Positions 10,757 to 17,769 of a stretch of 64,000 nucleotides of DNA are shown piece after piece. The notes beneath the pieces are model-generated. The model saw only the letters and a list, made by a program, of their open reading frames with translations. It did not search any database and was not told the origin of the DNA. This stretch comes from Flavobacterium rhamnosiphilum (lineage in GTDB: Bacteria > Bacteroidota > Bacteroidia > Flavobacteriales > Flavobacteriaceae): positions 53,238 to 117,237 of the forward strand of contig NZ_SMLG01000013.1 of NCBI RefSeq assembly GCF_004349195.1, in the 5' to 3' direction. The translations under genes were made by a program, and so were the position numbers. Position 1 is the stretch's first letter. The number at the start of each line of letters is the position of its first letter.

Positions 10757-11844
10757 AATTGAGTTTTAAGATTGTTTTTTTTGTTTTTCTTTTTTTCGTC
10801 TTTTATTGGTTTAAAAGGTCCGAATTTATGTTGGGTTTCCGTAAATGTATCCGAAAAAGGACCAAAAGGATGATCGACCGGTTTTTTAGAAATATTGGGC
10901 CAGTCTTGACTTAAATCTTTCGATGGCCTATCAAGGTTTCCCACATAAGCAGCAATGTCCCAAGACTCTTCATCGGATAATTGAGGATTTTCATACGTGG
11001 TACCAAACGGCATATTGTATTTTATATACCCTGCAAAACGACTGATTCTAAATAATCCCGCACCACTATTATACGAATTTTTGCCCCAAAGCGGCGGATA
11101 AGTATATTCCTTTTTATCTTCTGCCAAGATTCCCTGACCATTCCCTTGATGACAACTCGCACACTTGGTATTATATAATGCTTTTCCCTTTACAGGATTG
11201 GCAGCTCTGTCTAAATACTCTAAATCATAGATTCCAGAAGCATTTGCTTCTTTACCTTTAGGGATATTACTGCCAATATATTCGATATAGGCAATCATGG
11301 CTTTCATTTCTTTGTCATCTCTTTTTAGCGGTTGGCCATTCAAACTTCTTTCGATGCAATCGTTGACTCTTTTATAAAGGTCTTCCACTAGTCCGCTTCG
11401 CGCTCTCATTTTTGGATACATAGAATATACAGAACCATAATTATTTCCCCAAGGTTTTGTACCCGCTTCTAAGTGGCAATTGTTACAATTCATACCATTG
11501 CTGATTTGCTTCACACTACCATTTGGACCCAAATATTTAGCAGTATGTGTAATTAAATCTTTGCCATATTCCACTTCTTGTTTTAAAGTTGCATCTGTAA
11601 TCCGGTTAATGTCTGCTGGTTTCCAGAATTTTGCCATTTCATTTTGCAAAATCACTTTTTTCTCGGCATCGATATAAAGAGAATCGAATTTTATATCACT
11701 ATTTTGAAACCAAGAAGTAACCGTTGAATTGAAAAACAAAAACAAGAACACTGTTATTACCAAAAAAAGAATAGTCGTAAACAGATAGATTAATCTATTT
11801 ACAAGCAATTTTAATTGGACTATGTTTTGTTTTTCTGAATTCAT
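10753..11844 (-). CDS. tsdA: Membrane-anchored TsdA-type dihaem cytochrome c (putative thiosulfate dehydrogenase)
   Basis: A 363-residue protein with one N-terminal membrane anchor (~17-39) and two c-type haem sites, CNNCH (120-124) and CASCH (228-232). The segment around haem 1 (NCHLEAGTKPWG, then Cys163 in VNDCIERSLNGQPL) matches thiosulfate dehydrogenase TsdA, in which the equivalent cysteine is an axial ligand of the active-site haem. The second haem domain has KYNMPFG, where TsdA proteins carry the distal Lys/Met ligands. TsdA joins two thiosulfates to tetrathionate, or runs in reverse, at the periplasmic face. The C terminus is Lys-rich. It overlaps the dsrE start by 4 bases and lies 6 bases after the YeeE-type gene, so it is part of one operon. 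Confidence 0.85.
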   Translation of the reverse strand: MNSEKQNIVQLKLLVNRLIYLFTTILFLVITVFLFLFFNSTVTSWFQNSDIKFDSLYIDAEKKVILQNEMAKFWKPADINRITDATLKQEVEYGKDLITHTAKYLGPNGSVKQISNGMNCNNCHLEAGTKPWGNNYGSVYSMYPKMRARSGLVEDLYKRVNDCIERSLNGQPLKRDDKEMKAMIAYIEYIGSNIPKGKEANASGIYDLEYLDRAANPVKGKALYNTKCASCHQGNGQGILAEDKKEYTYPPLWGKNSYNSGAGLFRISRFAGYIKYNMPFGTTYENPQLSDEESWDIAAYVGNLDRPSKDLSQDWPNISKKPVDHPFGPFSDTFTETQHKFGPFKPIKDEKKKNKKNNLKTQL

Positions 11845-11850
11845 ACTTTT

Positions 11851-12348
11851 TTAATGAGGCAGTTTATCTCTAAAATAACCATATACCCAGGTTCCCGCTA
11901 CAGCAGATAATAAAGTAACAATCATAACGGTAGCGCCAGTTCCAATTTGTGCAAATAATGGGCCTGGACAAGCTCCTGTTATGGCCCAACCCAATCCAAA
12001 AATGAGTCCGCCATAAATTTGTCCTTTGTTGAACGTTTTGTCGTGGAATTCAATTTTCTCTCCATAAATGGTTTTAATATTAAATTTTTTTATCAGGAAA
12101 ACAGATAGCATTCCTACCACAACGGCACTTCCTATAATGCCATACATATGAAAGGACTGAAAACGAAACATTTCCTGAATGCGGTACCAGCTGATTACTT
12201 CGGCTTTGATGAAAACAATTCCAAACAATAAACCGATGATTAAGTATTTTAAATTATGATACCACTTGTGTTCTAATTGACTCTCGTTGACACAAATGGT
12301 GTCTAAAGAACGAGTTTCGAAATCTGTATTTTGATCTTTATTTTGCAT
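11851..12348 (-). CDS. YeeE/YedE half-transporter, second subunit (DUF6691-like)
   Basis: A small membrane protein of 165 residues, taking the ATG at 12348, which follows the previous stop by 11 bases; a longer frame upstream would overlap that gene. Four hydrophobic segments are visible, starting around residue 33. The family signature is GWAITGACPGPLFAQIGTG, the cysteine-bearing half-repeat of YeeE/YedE (DUF395) sulfur-compound transporters such as the thiosulfate importer TsuA. With the preceding gene it makes a two-gene version of what is a single chain in TsuA (PmpA/PmpB-like). The aspartate/glutamate-rich N-terminal tail is cytoplasmic. Transport of thiosulfate or a related sulfur anion is inferred. 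Confidence 0.83.
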   Translation of the reverse strand: MQNKDQNTDFETRSLDTICVNESQLEHKWYHNLKYLIIGLLFGIVFIKAEVISWYRIQEMFRFQSFHMYGIIGSAVVVGMLSVFLIKKFNIKTIYGEKIEFHDKTFNKGQIYGGLIFGLGWAITGACPGPLFAQIGTGATVMIVTLLSAVAGTWVYGYFRDKLPH

Positions 12349-12359
12349 GTTTGATAGTA

Positions 12360-12929
12360 TTAAATAGAAAGTATTAAAGGTAAAATGATATTCGCCATAA
12401 TCAATCCACCTACGAAGAAGCAACAGGTTGCAATCAGTGAAGGCAATTGTAAATTAGACAAACCGGAAATAGAATGCCCGCTGGTACAACCTCCCGCATA
12501 ACGAGAACCGAAACCAATAAAAAAACCACCTATGATCATCATGAAAAATCCTTTGAGCGTGATTAAGTTTTCCCATGAGAAGAGTTGTTCGGGTAACATT
12601 CCGTTGATATTTGTAACTCCATACGACGCTAATTCTGTTCTTAGAGTATCGTTTATGATAATTGGATTTGGATTTGACAAAAAATTAAAAGCCAAAACGC
12701 CACCAAATAAAATACCGAAAACGAAAAACATATTCCAGATTTCTTTTTTCCAATCGTACTTAAAAAAGGTAATATTTGCCGGTAAACACATCGCGCAAGT
12801 GTGTCTCAATGAAGCACTGATTCCAAAAGATTTATTTCCAATAATTAATAATGCCGGAACTGTAAGTCCAACTAATGGACCTGCAATATACCAAGGCCAA
12901 GGCTGTTTGATGAATTCTAAAATTTCCAT
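12360..12929 (-). CDS. YeeE/YedE half-transporter, first subunit
   Basis: A 189-residue membrane protein, starting at the ATG at 12929; the frame remains open upstream but without signal-like sequence. It has about five hydrophobic segments. Cysteines lie in RHTCAMCLPANITFF and in the family signature GSRYAGGCTSGHSISGLS, which matches the pore-lining cysteine motif of YeeE/YedE sulfur transporters. With the next gene it forms a complete pair. In TsuA-type proteins such cysteines relay thiosulfate by transient S-S contact. Placement upstream of tsdA and dsrE suggests the pair moves thiosulfate, or sulfur released from it, across the inner membrane. Confidence 0.85.
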   Translation of the reverse strand: MEILEFIKQPWPWYIAGPLVGLTVPALLIIGNKSFGISASLRHTCAMCLPANITFFKYDWKKEIWNMFFVFGILFGGVLAFNFLSNPNPIIINDTLRTELASYGVTNINGMLPEQLFSWENLITLKGFFMMIIGGFFIGFGSRYAGGCTSGHSISGLSNLQLPSLIATCCFFVGGLIMANIILPLILSI

Positions 12930-13025
12930 ATTTGTTGATTTAGTGCTGCAAAGATTATATTTAAAAAGCAGTGGCTGTGTTACTTTTGTCACACAACAAA
13001 AAAAATTAAAAAAATCACATTGATT

Positions 13026-13595
13026 TTATTTTCTAATGTAATGATCTAACTTCTCTCGGAACGAATCACTATTCCAATTTGCAGTTCCAATTTTGGCTAC
13101 AATCACATTTCCTTGCTTGTCAATAAGATACGTAGCTGGAATTGTAGACGACTCCATTTCTAAAGGAGGATTTGTAACCGATTGATAGATAGGAAGTGTT
13201 AAATTTTCTTTTACTAAAAACGCATTTGCTCTTTCAAAAGAATCCGTTGTCACAAATAAAAACACAATTTTATCCTGATAGTCAGCATATAATTTTTGCA
13301 TGCTTGGCATTTCGGCAATACAGGGCGGACACCATGTGGCCCAGAAATTAATGAATATTATTTTTCCTTTGTATTGTTCCAATGTCACACTTTTACCGTT
13401 AGCATCGACTAATTGCCATTGGTACGTGGAAATCATTTTTTGATCTGTTACAGCAATTGTTTTTGGCGAAAAAGCAATTAAGCGGTTTACTTGTATTTTT
13501 ACAAAAGTGCCCAAAGGACTAAACAGAAGCAGTGCTATAAATAGGATAAAAGCAATATTTTGAATAGTAGCTTTTTTTGGTGTTTTCCAGTTCAT
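13026..13595 (-). CDS. TlpA/SoxW-like membrane-anchored thioredoxin
   Basis: A 189-residue protein with an N-terminal membrane anchor (~12-32) and a periplasmic thioredoxin domain. The active site is WCPPC in INFWATWCPPCIAEMPSM (~residue 90). It also has the cis-proline region STIPATYLIDKQGNVIV. TlpA/ResA-type proteins reduce disulfides in apocytochromes or partner proteins; SoxW serves this role in Sox operons. Next to a dihaem cytochrome c and SoxB-like hydrolase, it may keep haem-binding or sulfur-carrier cysteines reduced. It is preceded by the MFS gene (58 bases) and followed by the YeeE pair. Confidence 0.85.
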   Translation of the reverse strand: MNWKTPKKATIQNIAFILFIALLLFSPLGTFVKIQVNRLIAFSPKTIAVTDQKMISTYQWQLVDANGKSVTLEQYKGKIIFINFWATWCPPCIAEMPSMQKLYADYQDKIVFLFVTTDSFERANAFLVKENLTLPIYQSVTNPPLEMESSTIPATYLIDKQGNVIVAKIGTANWNSDSFREKLDHYIRK

Positions 13596-13653
13596 TTTTT
13601 ATTTTTTTGAATCATTACTTTCTGAAAGATATGATTTTTAGGGATTTGTTGTT

Positions 13654-14862
13654 TTATAAATTGTCTTTTGGCATACGAACTTTGATTATTACTGATGATG
13701 CGATTGTTATGATACCTATCAATATAATAGCATAATTTACCCCGAATAAATCAGCGGTTATTCCTGAAATAATTGCGCCTATCGCATACCCTAAATCCCT
13801 CCAAAGTCTGAATGTACCAATACTTTCGGCTCTTTGAGTTGGGTTTGTGGCTTGTGCGATGGCGGATAAAAAAGTAGGATAGACCAAGGCCGTTCCAAAT
13901 CCCAGTAACGCGGAAATAGTTGCTAATTGATACATTTCGGTACTAAAAGGAATAAAAAGAATCGCAATTCCCTGTAGCAACATTCCCCAAAACAGCATCT
14001 TTTTTTTCGAATATATATCCGACATTTTTCCGGTTATCAATTGTCCAAAACCCCAAACGGCAGGATAAATGGCAGTTATGACCCCAATATTCTGAGAATC
14101 ATAATTCAAAGAAAGCAACACAATAGGCAAAAGTCCCCAAATCATACCATCATTCAAGTTATTGACTAATCCTGCTTGGGTCACAGCACTTAACGTTTTG
14201 TTCTTGAAAGTGGTTTCCAGAAAAATATTATCTAATTTTTCAGTTTTATTGGTGGTATTTTCTTGGTGCACAAATACGCGGGTATCTTTCACAAAAAGCA
14301 AAGTCAACAAAAAACCAATTATCGAAATTCCGATTCCCAAGTAAAAAGGGTAGGGTGTAACGCCATATTCTTGTGCGATATAGCCTGAAAGGAAAGCGAC
14401 TAATCCAACGGCAAAATAACCGGCAAATTCGTTGAGTCCCATCGCCAGTCCGCGATCTTTTTCTCCAACCAAATCAATTTTCATCACCACCGTACTACTC
14501 CAAGTTAATCCTTGACTAATTCCCAACAGAATATTGGCAAAAATCACCCAATTCCATGATTCAGCATATATCAAAATAAAAGGAATAGGTATTGCCAGAA
14601 TCCATCCAAATAAAAGCAAATTTTTTCTCCCGAAACGATTCGCAAGCTTACCCGTAAAATAATTAGTAATGGCTTTAGTGATTCCAAAGGCAGTTATAAA
14701 TGAAAGAATAGCTGTTTTTGAAGCAATACCAAATTCAATTTCGGCAAATTTTGGAATAATCGTTCTTTCCATTCCTATCATCCCGCCAACAAAGGCATTT
14801 ACGATTACTAAAATGGTAAATTGTTTCCAATTTTCCTTTAGTCCAAGTTTCATAGTATTCAT
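13654..14862 (-). CDS. MFS transporter
   Basis: About 402 residues starting at the ATG at 14862 (a second ATG at 14853 is possible). Twelve hydrophobic segments form two halves split by a charged loop near residue 200 (VHQENTTNKTEK). MFS loop motifs are visible: GKLANRFGRKNLL after TM2 and GKMSDIYSKKKML in the second half. Substrate cannot be read from sequence. Its position inside the sulfur run suggests export or import of a sulfur compound or a linked ion, but this is only context. A possible ancestor is the drug/sugar-phosphate exporter type. Confidence 0.8.
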   Translation of the reverse strand: MNTMKLGLKENWKQFTILVIVNAFVGGMIGMERTIIPKFAEIEFGIASKTAILSFITAFGITKAITNYFTGKLANRFGRKNLLLFGWILAIPIPFILIYAESWNWVIFANILLGISQGLTWSSTVVMKIDLVGEKDRGLAMGLNEFAGYFAVGLVAFLSGYIAQEYGVTPYPFYLGIGISIIGFLLTLLFVKDTRVFVHQENTTNKTEKLDNIFLETTFKNKTLSAVTQAGLVNNLNDGMIWGLLPIVLLSLNYDSQNIGVITAIYPAVWGFGQLITGKMSDIYSKKKMLFWGMLLQGIAILFIPFSTEMYQLATISALLGFGTALVYPTFLSAIAQATNPTQRAESIGTFRLWRDLGYAIGAIISGITADLFGVNYAIILIGIITIASSVIIKVRMPKDNL

Positions 14863-14970
14863 ATTCAATTGTTGAATGGTTTATTTTTAATCCAAAAAAG
14901 AACTACTATTTTTTAATTTATTCTTGATGTAAAAATAGGTGGTAAGATATTAAAAAGTTTTGCACTGGAA

Positions 14971-15276
14971 TCACTCATAGTATTCTAATTGGTAATCACC
15001 AATGTGCTTTTTGTTTTCGGAAATGGATTTTTTATGCTTGAAATAGTTTAGAGTTCCAAGTAACAGTATCACGAATGAAATGACAAACAGCGCTATTTCA
15101 ATCAGGAAGCTATTTTCAACTTTTAATAAATTTCGCAAACTCAATCCTGCTATTAAAAAGTACATTGCCGTTCGCAAAAAGGCAAGAAAAGTAGATTGAT
15201 TCGCGAGCACTGTTCGTTGTAACGCCAATCGCTCTCTTAAAATTAAGTCTTTGTTTATTGCTTTTTTATCTTTCAT
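14971..15276 (-). CDS. DUF202 (YidH-like) small membrane protein
   Basis: A 101-residue protein with the DUF202 signature RLALQRTVLANQSTFLAFLRTAMYF (residues ~15-40), shown here only to name the repeated RT-x-LA pattern, and two membrane helices after it. The family is widespread and its function is unknown. The start codon lies 9 bases after the remains of an MBL-fold gene, and the second frame of that remnant runs into this gene. So the present upstream region was created by a deletion, and the promoter may be borrowed from the lost gene. Confidence 0.82.
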   Translation of the reverse strand: MKDKKAINKDLILRERLALQRTVLANQSTFLAFLRTAMYFLIAGLSLRNLLKVENSFLIEIALFVISFVILLLGTLNYFKHKKSISENKKHIGDYQLEYYE

Positions 15277-15285
15277 AACGGCTCA

Positions 15286-15369
15286 TTATTTTAATGGCTG
15301 CTTCACCATTTGAAATGATAGAGTACCTTGTTGTGCTAAAAATCCTGTGTATATTTGTTCTGTTTTCAT
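15286..15369 (-). pseudogene. Remnant of an MBL-fold (persulfide dioxygenase-like) metallohydrolase gene
   Basis: On the minus strand an ATG at 15369 begins MKTEQIYTGFLAQQG, which strongly resembles the N terminus of Bacteroidota MBL-fold hydrolases as I recall it (MK.EQIYTGCLAQGAYYI). After this the frame is off by one. Reading from 15325 in the next frame gives YSIISNGEAAIKI, which continues the family pattern (YYI.SNGEAAIIDP). The similarity then stops just before DUF202. So a one-base frameshift and a deletion removed everything after the first ~28 codons, including all metal-binding motifs. The family cysteine after TG is replaced by Phe. In its present frame it would yield only a 27-residue peptide. 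The identification is by memory and needs a search. Confidence 0.6.
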
Positions 15370-15517
15370 AATGAAATTAATTTTAATATTTTTATTATAG
15401 TCCAAAATTAGTATTCGATAATCATATTATCAGTAACTAATATCACACAGCAGAAAAAAGTCATTTTGTTTTTAAATGTTTAATATTGAATCAGTTATTT
15501 TTTTTTGAAATAATATT

Positions 15518-16315
15518 TTATTTTAGAAAAAGCTCTTTGGCTATAATATAGATTCCCATTACTAAAACAAACCAACCAAATGCAGGTTTCAGTTTATCTC
15601 CATTAATTTTTTTTGATAAGGCTGTGCCAATGAAAATTCCAACAATTGCAAATGCTGAAATGGTAAGTAAAAATTGCCAATTAATTCCGTTTTCGCCTCC
15701 TTCTCCAAAGAAACCAATCAGAGATTTTGCAGCAATAATTACTAATGAAGTTCCAACGGCCTCTTTCATTGGTAATTTACTCAAAATAACCAAAGCAGGA
15801 ATAATTAAGAAACCGCCACCAGCTCCCACTAATCCTGTGATTACGCCAACAATTGCCCCTTCGATAAGTATCAGCGGGTAATTGAATTTTTGTTCTTCGG
15901 ACTTTTCGTCTATAATTTTTTTGTCTTTTTTAATCATGCTATGCGAAGCGGCAATCATAATTACGGCAAAAAGGAGCATCATCAACAGGTTTTTTGTAAC
16001 TATAAATTCTCCTATGGAAAATACTTCTTTTGGTATCGCTGGAACAATTAAAGCTCTTGTTGTAAAAACAGCAATGATTGACGGAATACCAAAAACAATA
16101 GCTGTTTTAATATTAACTAACCCTTTTTTGAAATAGCCAACAGTACCTACAGCACTTGTAAGTCCTACAATAAATAAGGAGTAAGCGGTAGCTAAAATGG
16201 GTTCGATAGCAAATAAATAGACTAAAACAGGTACGGTAAGAATACTGCCACCACCACCAATTAGTCCTAATGCAACGCCAATGAGTATTGATGTAAAATA
16301 ACCGATATATTCCAT
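15518..16315 (-). CDS. TauE/SafE family sulfite/organosulfur exporter
   Basis: A 265-residue membrane protein taking the ATG at 16315; a TTG 8 codons upstream is less likely. It has two TauE/SafE half-repeats: GVALGLIGGGGSILTVPVLVY near the N terminus and GVITGLVGAGGGFLIIPALVI near residue 160. About eight membrane helices are visible. Family members export sulfite, sulfoacetate or similar anions. It is the first gene of the minus-strand run and is separated from DUF202 by the MBL remnant, matching the TauE-MBL-YeeE sets seen in other bacteria. Export of sulfite or another oxidised sulfur product is the likely role. Confidence 0.85.
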   Translation of the reverse strand: MEYIGYFTSILIGVALGLIGGGGSILTVPVLVYLFAIEPILATAYSLFIVGLTSAVGTVGYFKKGLVNIKTAIVFGIPSIIAVFTTRALIVPAIPKEVFSIGEFIVTKNLLMMLLFAVIMIAASHSMIKKDKKIIDEKSEEQKFNYPLILIEGAIVGVITGLVGAGGGFLIIPALVILSKLPMKEAVGTSLVIIAAKSLIGFFGEGGENGINWQFLLTISAFAIVGIFIGTALSKKINGDKLKPAFGWFVLVMGIYIIAKELFLK

Positions 16316-16619
16316 AAATTGTAAAATTGTATACTGCAAATATTGTCCGTTAAAATTTTGCGTTCTGTAACATTTATCACATAGGGAGCTTTTTTTTTCA
16401 AAAAAGGAACGTATTAAGGATGTGAATAAACCAAAAACGCCTGTAAACTTATGCTTACAGACATTTTTTTGATTTCAATTAAAAATAAATTGGTGAAGTA
16501 TACTGGAGTGTAATGGTTGTGAAATTTTACAAAAGGAACAGCTACTGTTTGTAATTAGATTAAGGGAATCTTCATAAGTATTTAATGAATACGTAATCGA
16601 AATGATTAATATAAAATCA
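16316..16619. other. Intergenic region upstream of the sulfur locus
   Basis: These 304 bases contain the hairpin terminator at 16431-16470 and presumably the promoter of the TauE gene. I could not pick out a convincing promoter and saw no open frame. Confidence 0.45.
16431..16470. terminator. Hairpin terminator downstream of the DMT transporter gene
   Basis: CTGTAA (16441-16446) pairs with TTACAG (16455-16460). An A5 run lies on one side and a T7 run on the other, so it can terminate in either direction. It sits 150 bases beyond the EamA-family stop. Confidence 0.6.
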
Positions 16620-17474
16620 TTAAGAGTTCATCTTTTTGGATGTAATTGTGGATCCGGCAGAAGCTATTACCACAAAAATTACCGCTAAAATTTCATTAAA
16701 AGTAAGGTATTCTTGTAAAAACAGAAAAGCACAAATTGATGCAGCAGCAGGTTCTAAACTCATTAAAATACTGAATGTACGTGCAGGAAGTTGTCCTAGG
16801 GCTTTCATCTCTAAGGTAAAAGGAATCGCACTGGATAATAGAGCAAGAGCAATACCTAAGCCTAAAAGTTGAGGAGTAAGGTTGCTTAATCCATTTCCTA
16901 AAATTCCAAAAGGGACTATTAGTATAGAAGCAAAGAGCATTCCTATGGTAACTGCATCACCACCTTTCATTATTTTTGAAATTTTCCCTCCTAATACTAT
17001 GTAAGCTGCCCATAGAGCACCGGCTAATAGAGCAAAAAGTACCCCCAGAAGGTCTATTCCGTTATTTGACCATGGAGCAATCAAAACAATTCCAGCCGCC
17101 GCAAGAAGTACCCAGAAAAAATCAATCCTGCGTTTTGAACCCAAAACAGCTACTAATAATGGGCCTATGAATTCCAGCGTGACAGCAAGTCCAATGGGGA
17201 TTCTCTCTATTGAAAGATAAAAAATCAAATTCATTGCTCCCAATGACAAACCGTAGGGAATTACCAATCGCCATTGGTTAGCGGTAATCTTTTTTAGGTT
17301 TGGCCTGTAAACGGCCAATAATATCAATGCTGAAATGCCAATTCTTAGGGAAGCGGTTCCAGCAGCGCCAATAGCAGGAAAAAGACCTTTCGCGATAGCC
17401 GCGCCAGATTGCACGCTTATTATTGCTAAAAGTACGGCGGGTAGGGGAGGAATGTTGATCTGTTTAAGTTTCAT
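16620..17474 (-). CDS. EamA/RhaT-like DMT superfamily transporter
   Basis: A 284-residue protein with ten hydrophobic segments arranged as two EamA repeats. The first repeat begins AVLLAIISVQSGAAIAKGLFPAIG and the second covers GALWAAYIVLGGKISKIM onward. Conserved features include the glutamate in LEFIGPLLVAVLGSKR and SLEPAAASICAFLFL near the C terminus. This subgroup resembles threonine/homoserine exporters of the RhtA type, but substrate is uncertain. It is separated from both the sulfur locus and the nagB operon by hairpins, so it is probably its own unit. Confidence 0.82.
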   Translation of the reverse strand: MKLKQINIPPLPAVLLAIISVQSGAAIAKGLFPAIGAAGTASLRIGISALILLAVYRPNLKKITANQWRLVIPYGLSLGAMNLIFYLSIERIPIGLAVTLEFIGPLLVAVLGSKRRIDFFWVLLAAAGIVLIAPWSNNGIDLLGVLFALLAGALWAAYIVLGGKISKIMKGGDAVTIGMLFASILIVPFGILGNGLSNLTPQLLGLGIALALLSSAIPFTLEMKALGQLPARTFSILMSLEPAAASICAFLFLQEYLTFNEILAVIFVVIASAGSTITSKKMNS

Positions 17475-17573
17475 ATGAAGATTCGGATATAGGCGGGTAA
17501 AACTACAAAATTTATAATTTAAAAAGATACTGTATGCTTTAATCTATCAATTGTAATTGCGCTAATTAGTGAC

Positions 17574-17591
17574 ATTCGTGGCAAAAAATAG
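17574..17591. repeat. Short piece of a dispersed palindromic repeat
   Basis: The 18 bases ATTCGTGGCAAAAAATAG are also present at 57115-57132, where they form one end of a long palindrome. Here they stand alone between EamA and nagB, as a broken copy. Confidence 0.5.
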
Positions 17592-17689
17592 AGGGTTGTT
17601 TTTTCATGCCTTTGCCTTGCTAATGTGGTAATAAGATGTCGATAATCATGGGATAATTATTATAAATTAATTATGATATTCGGATTAAA

Positions 17690-17729
17690 CATAAAAAAAA
17701 ATCCATTTTACTAATTGTAAAATGGATTT
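17690..17729 (-). terminator. Terminator of the nagB-containing operon
   Basis: On the minus strand AAATCCATTTTAC pairs with GTAAAATGGATTT around a 5-base loop and is followed by a run of nine T. It lies about 40 bases after the NagB-PIG-L stop. Confidence 0.9.
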
Positions 17730-17769
17730 CCATAATCTTGGAGAGGAAGGGACTACAGTCGGACGGCTA

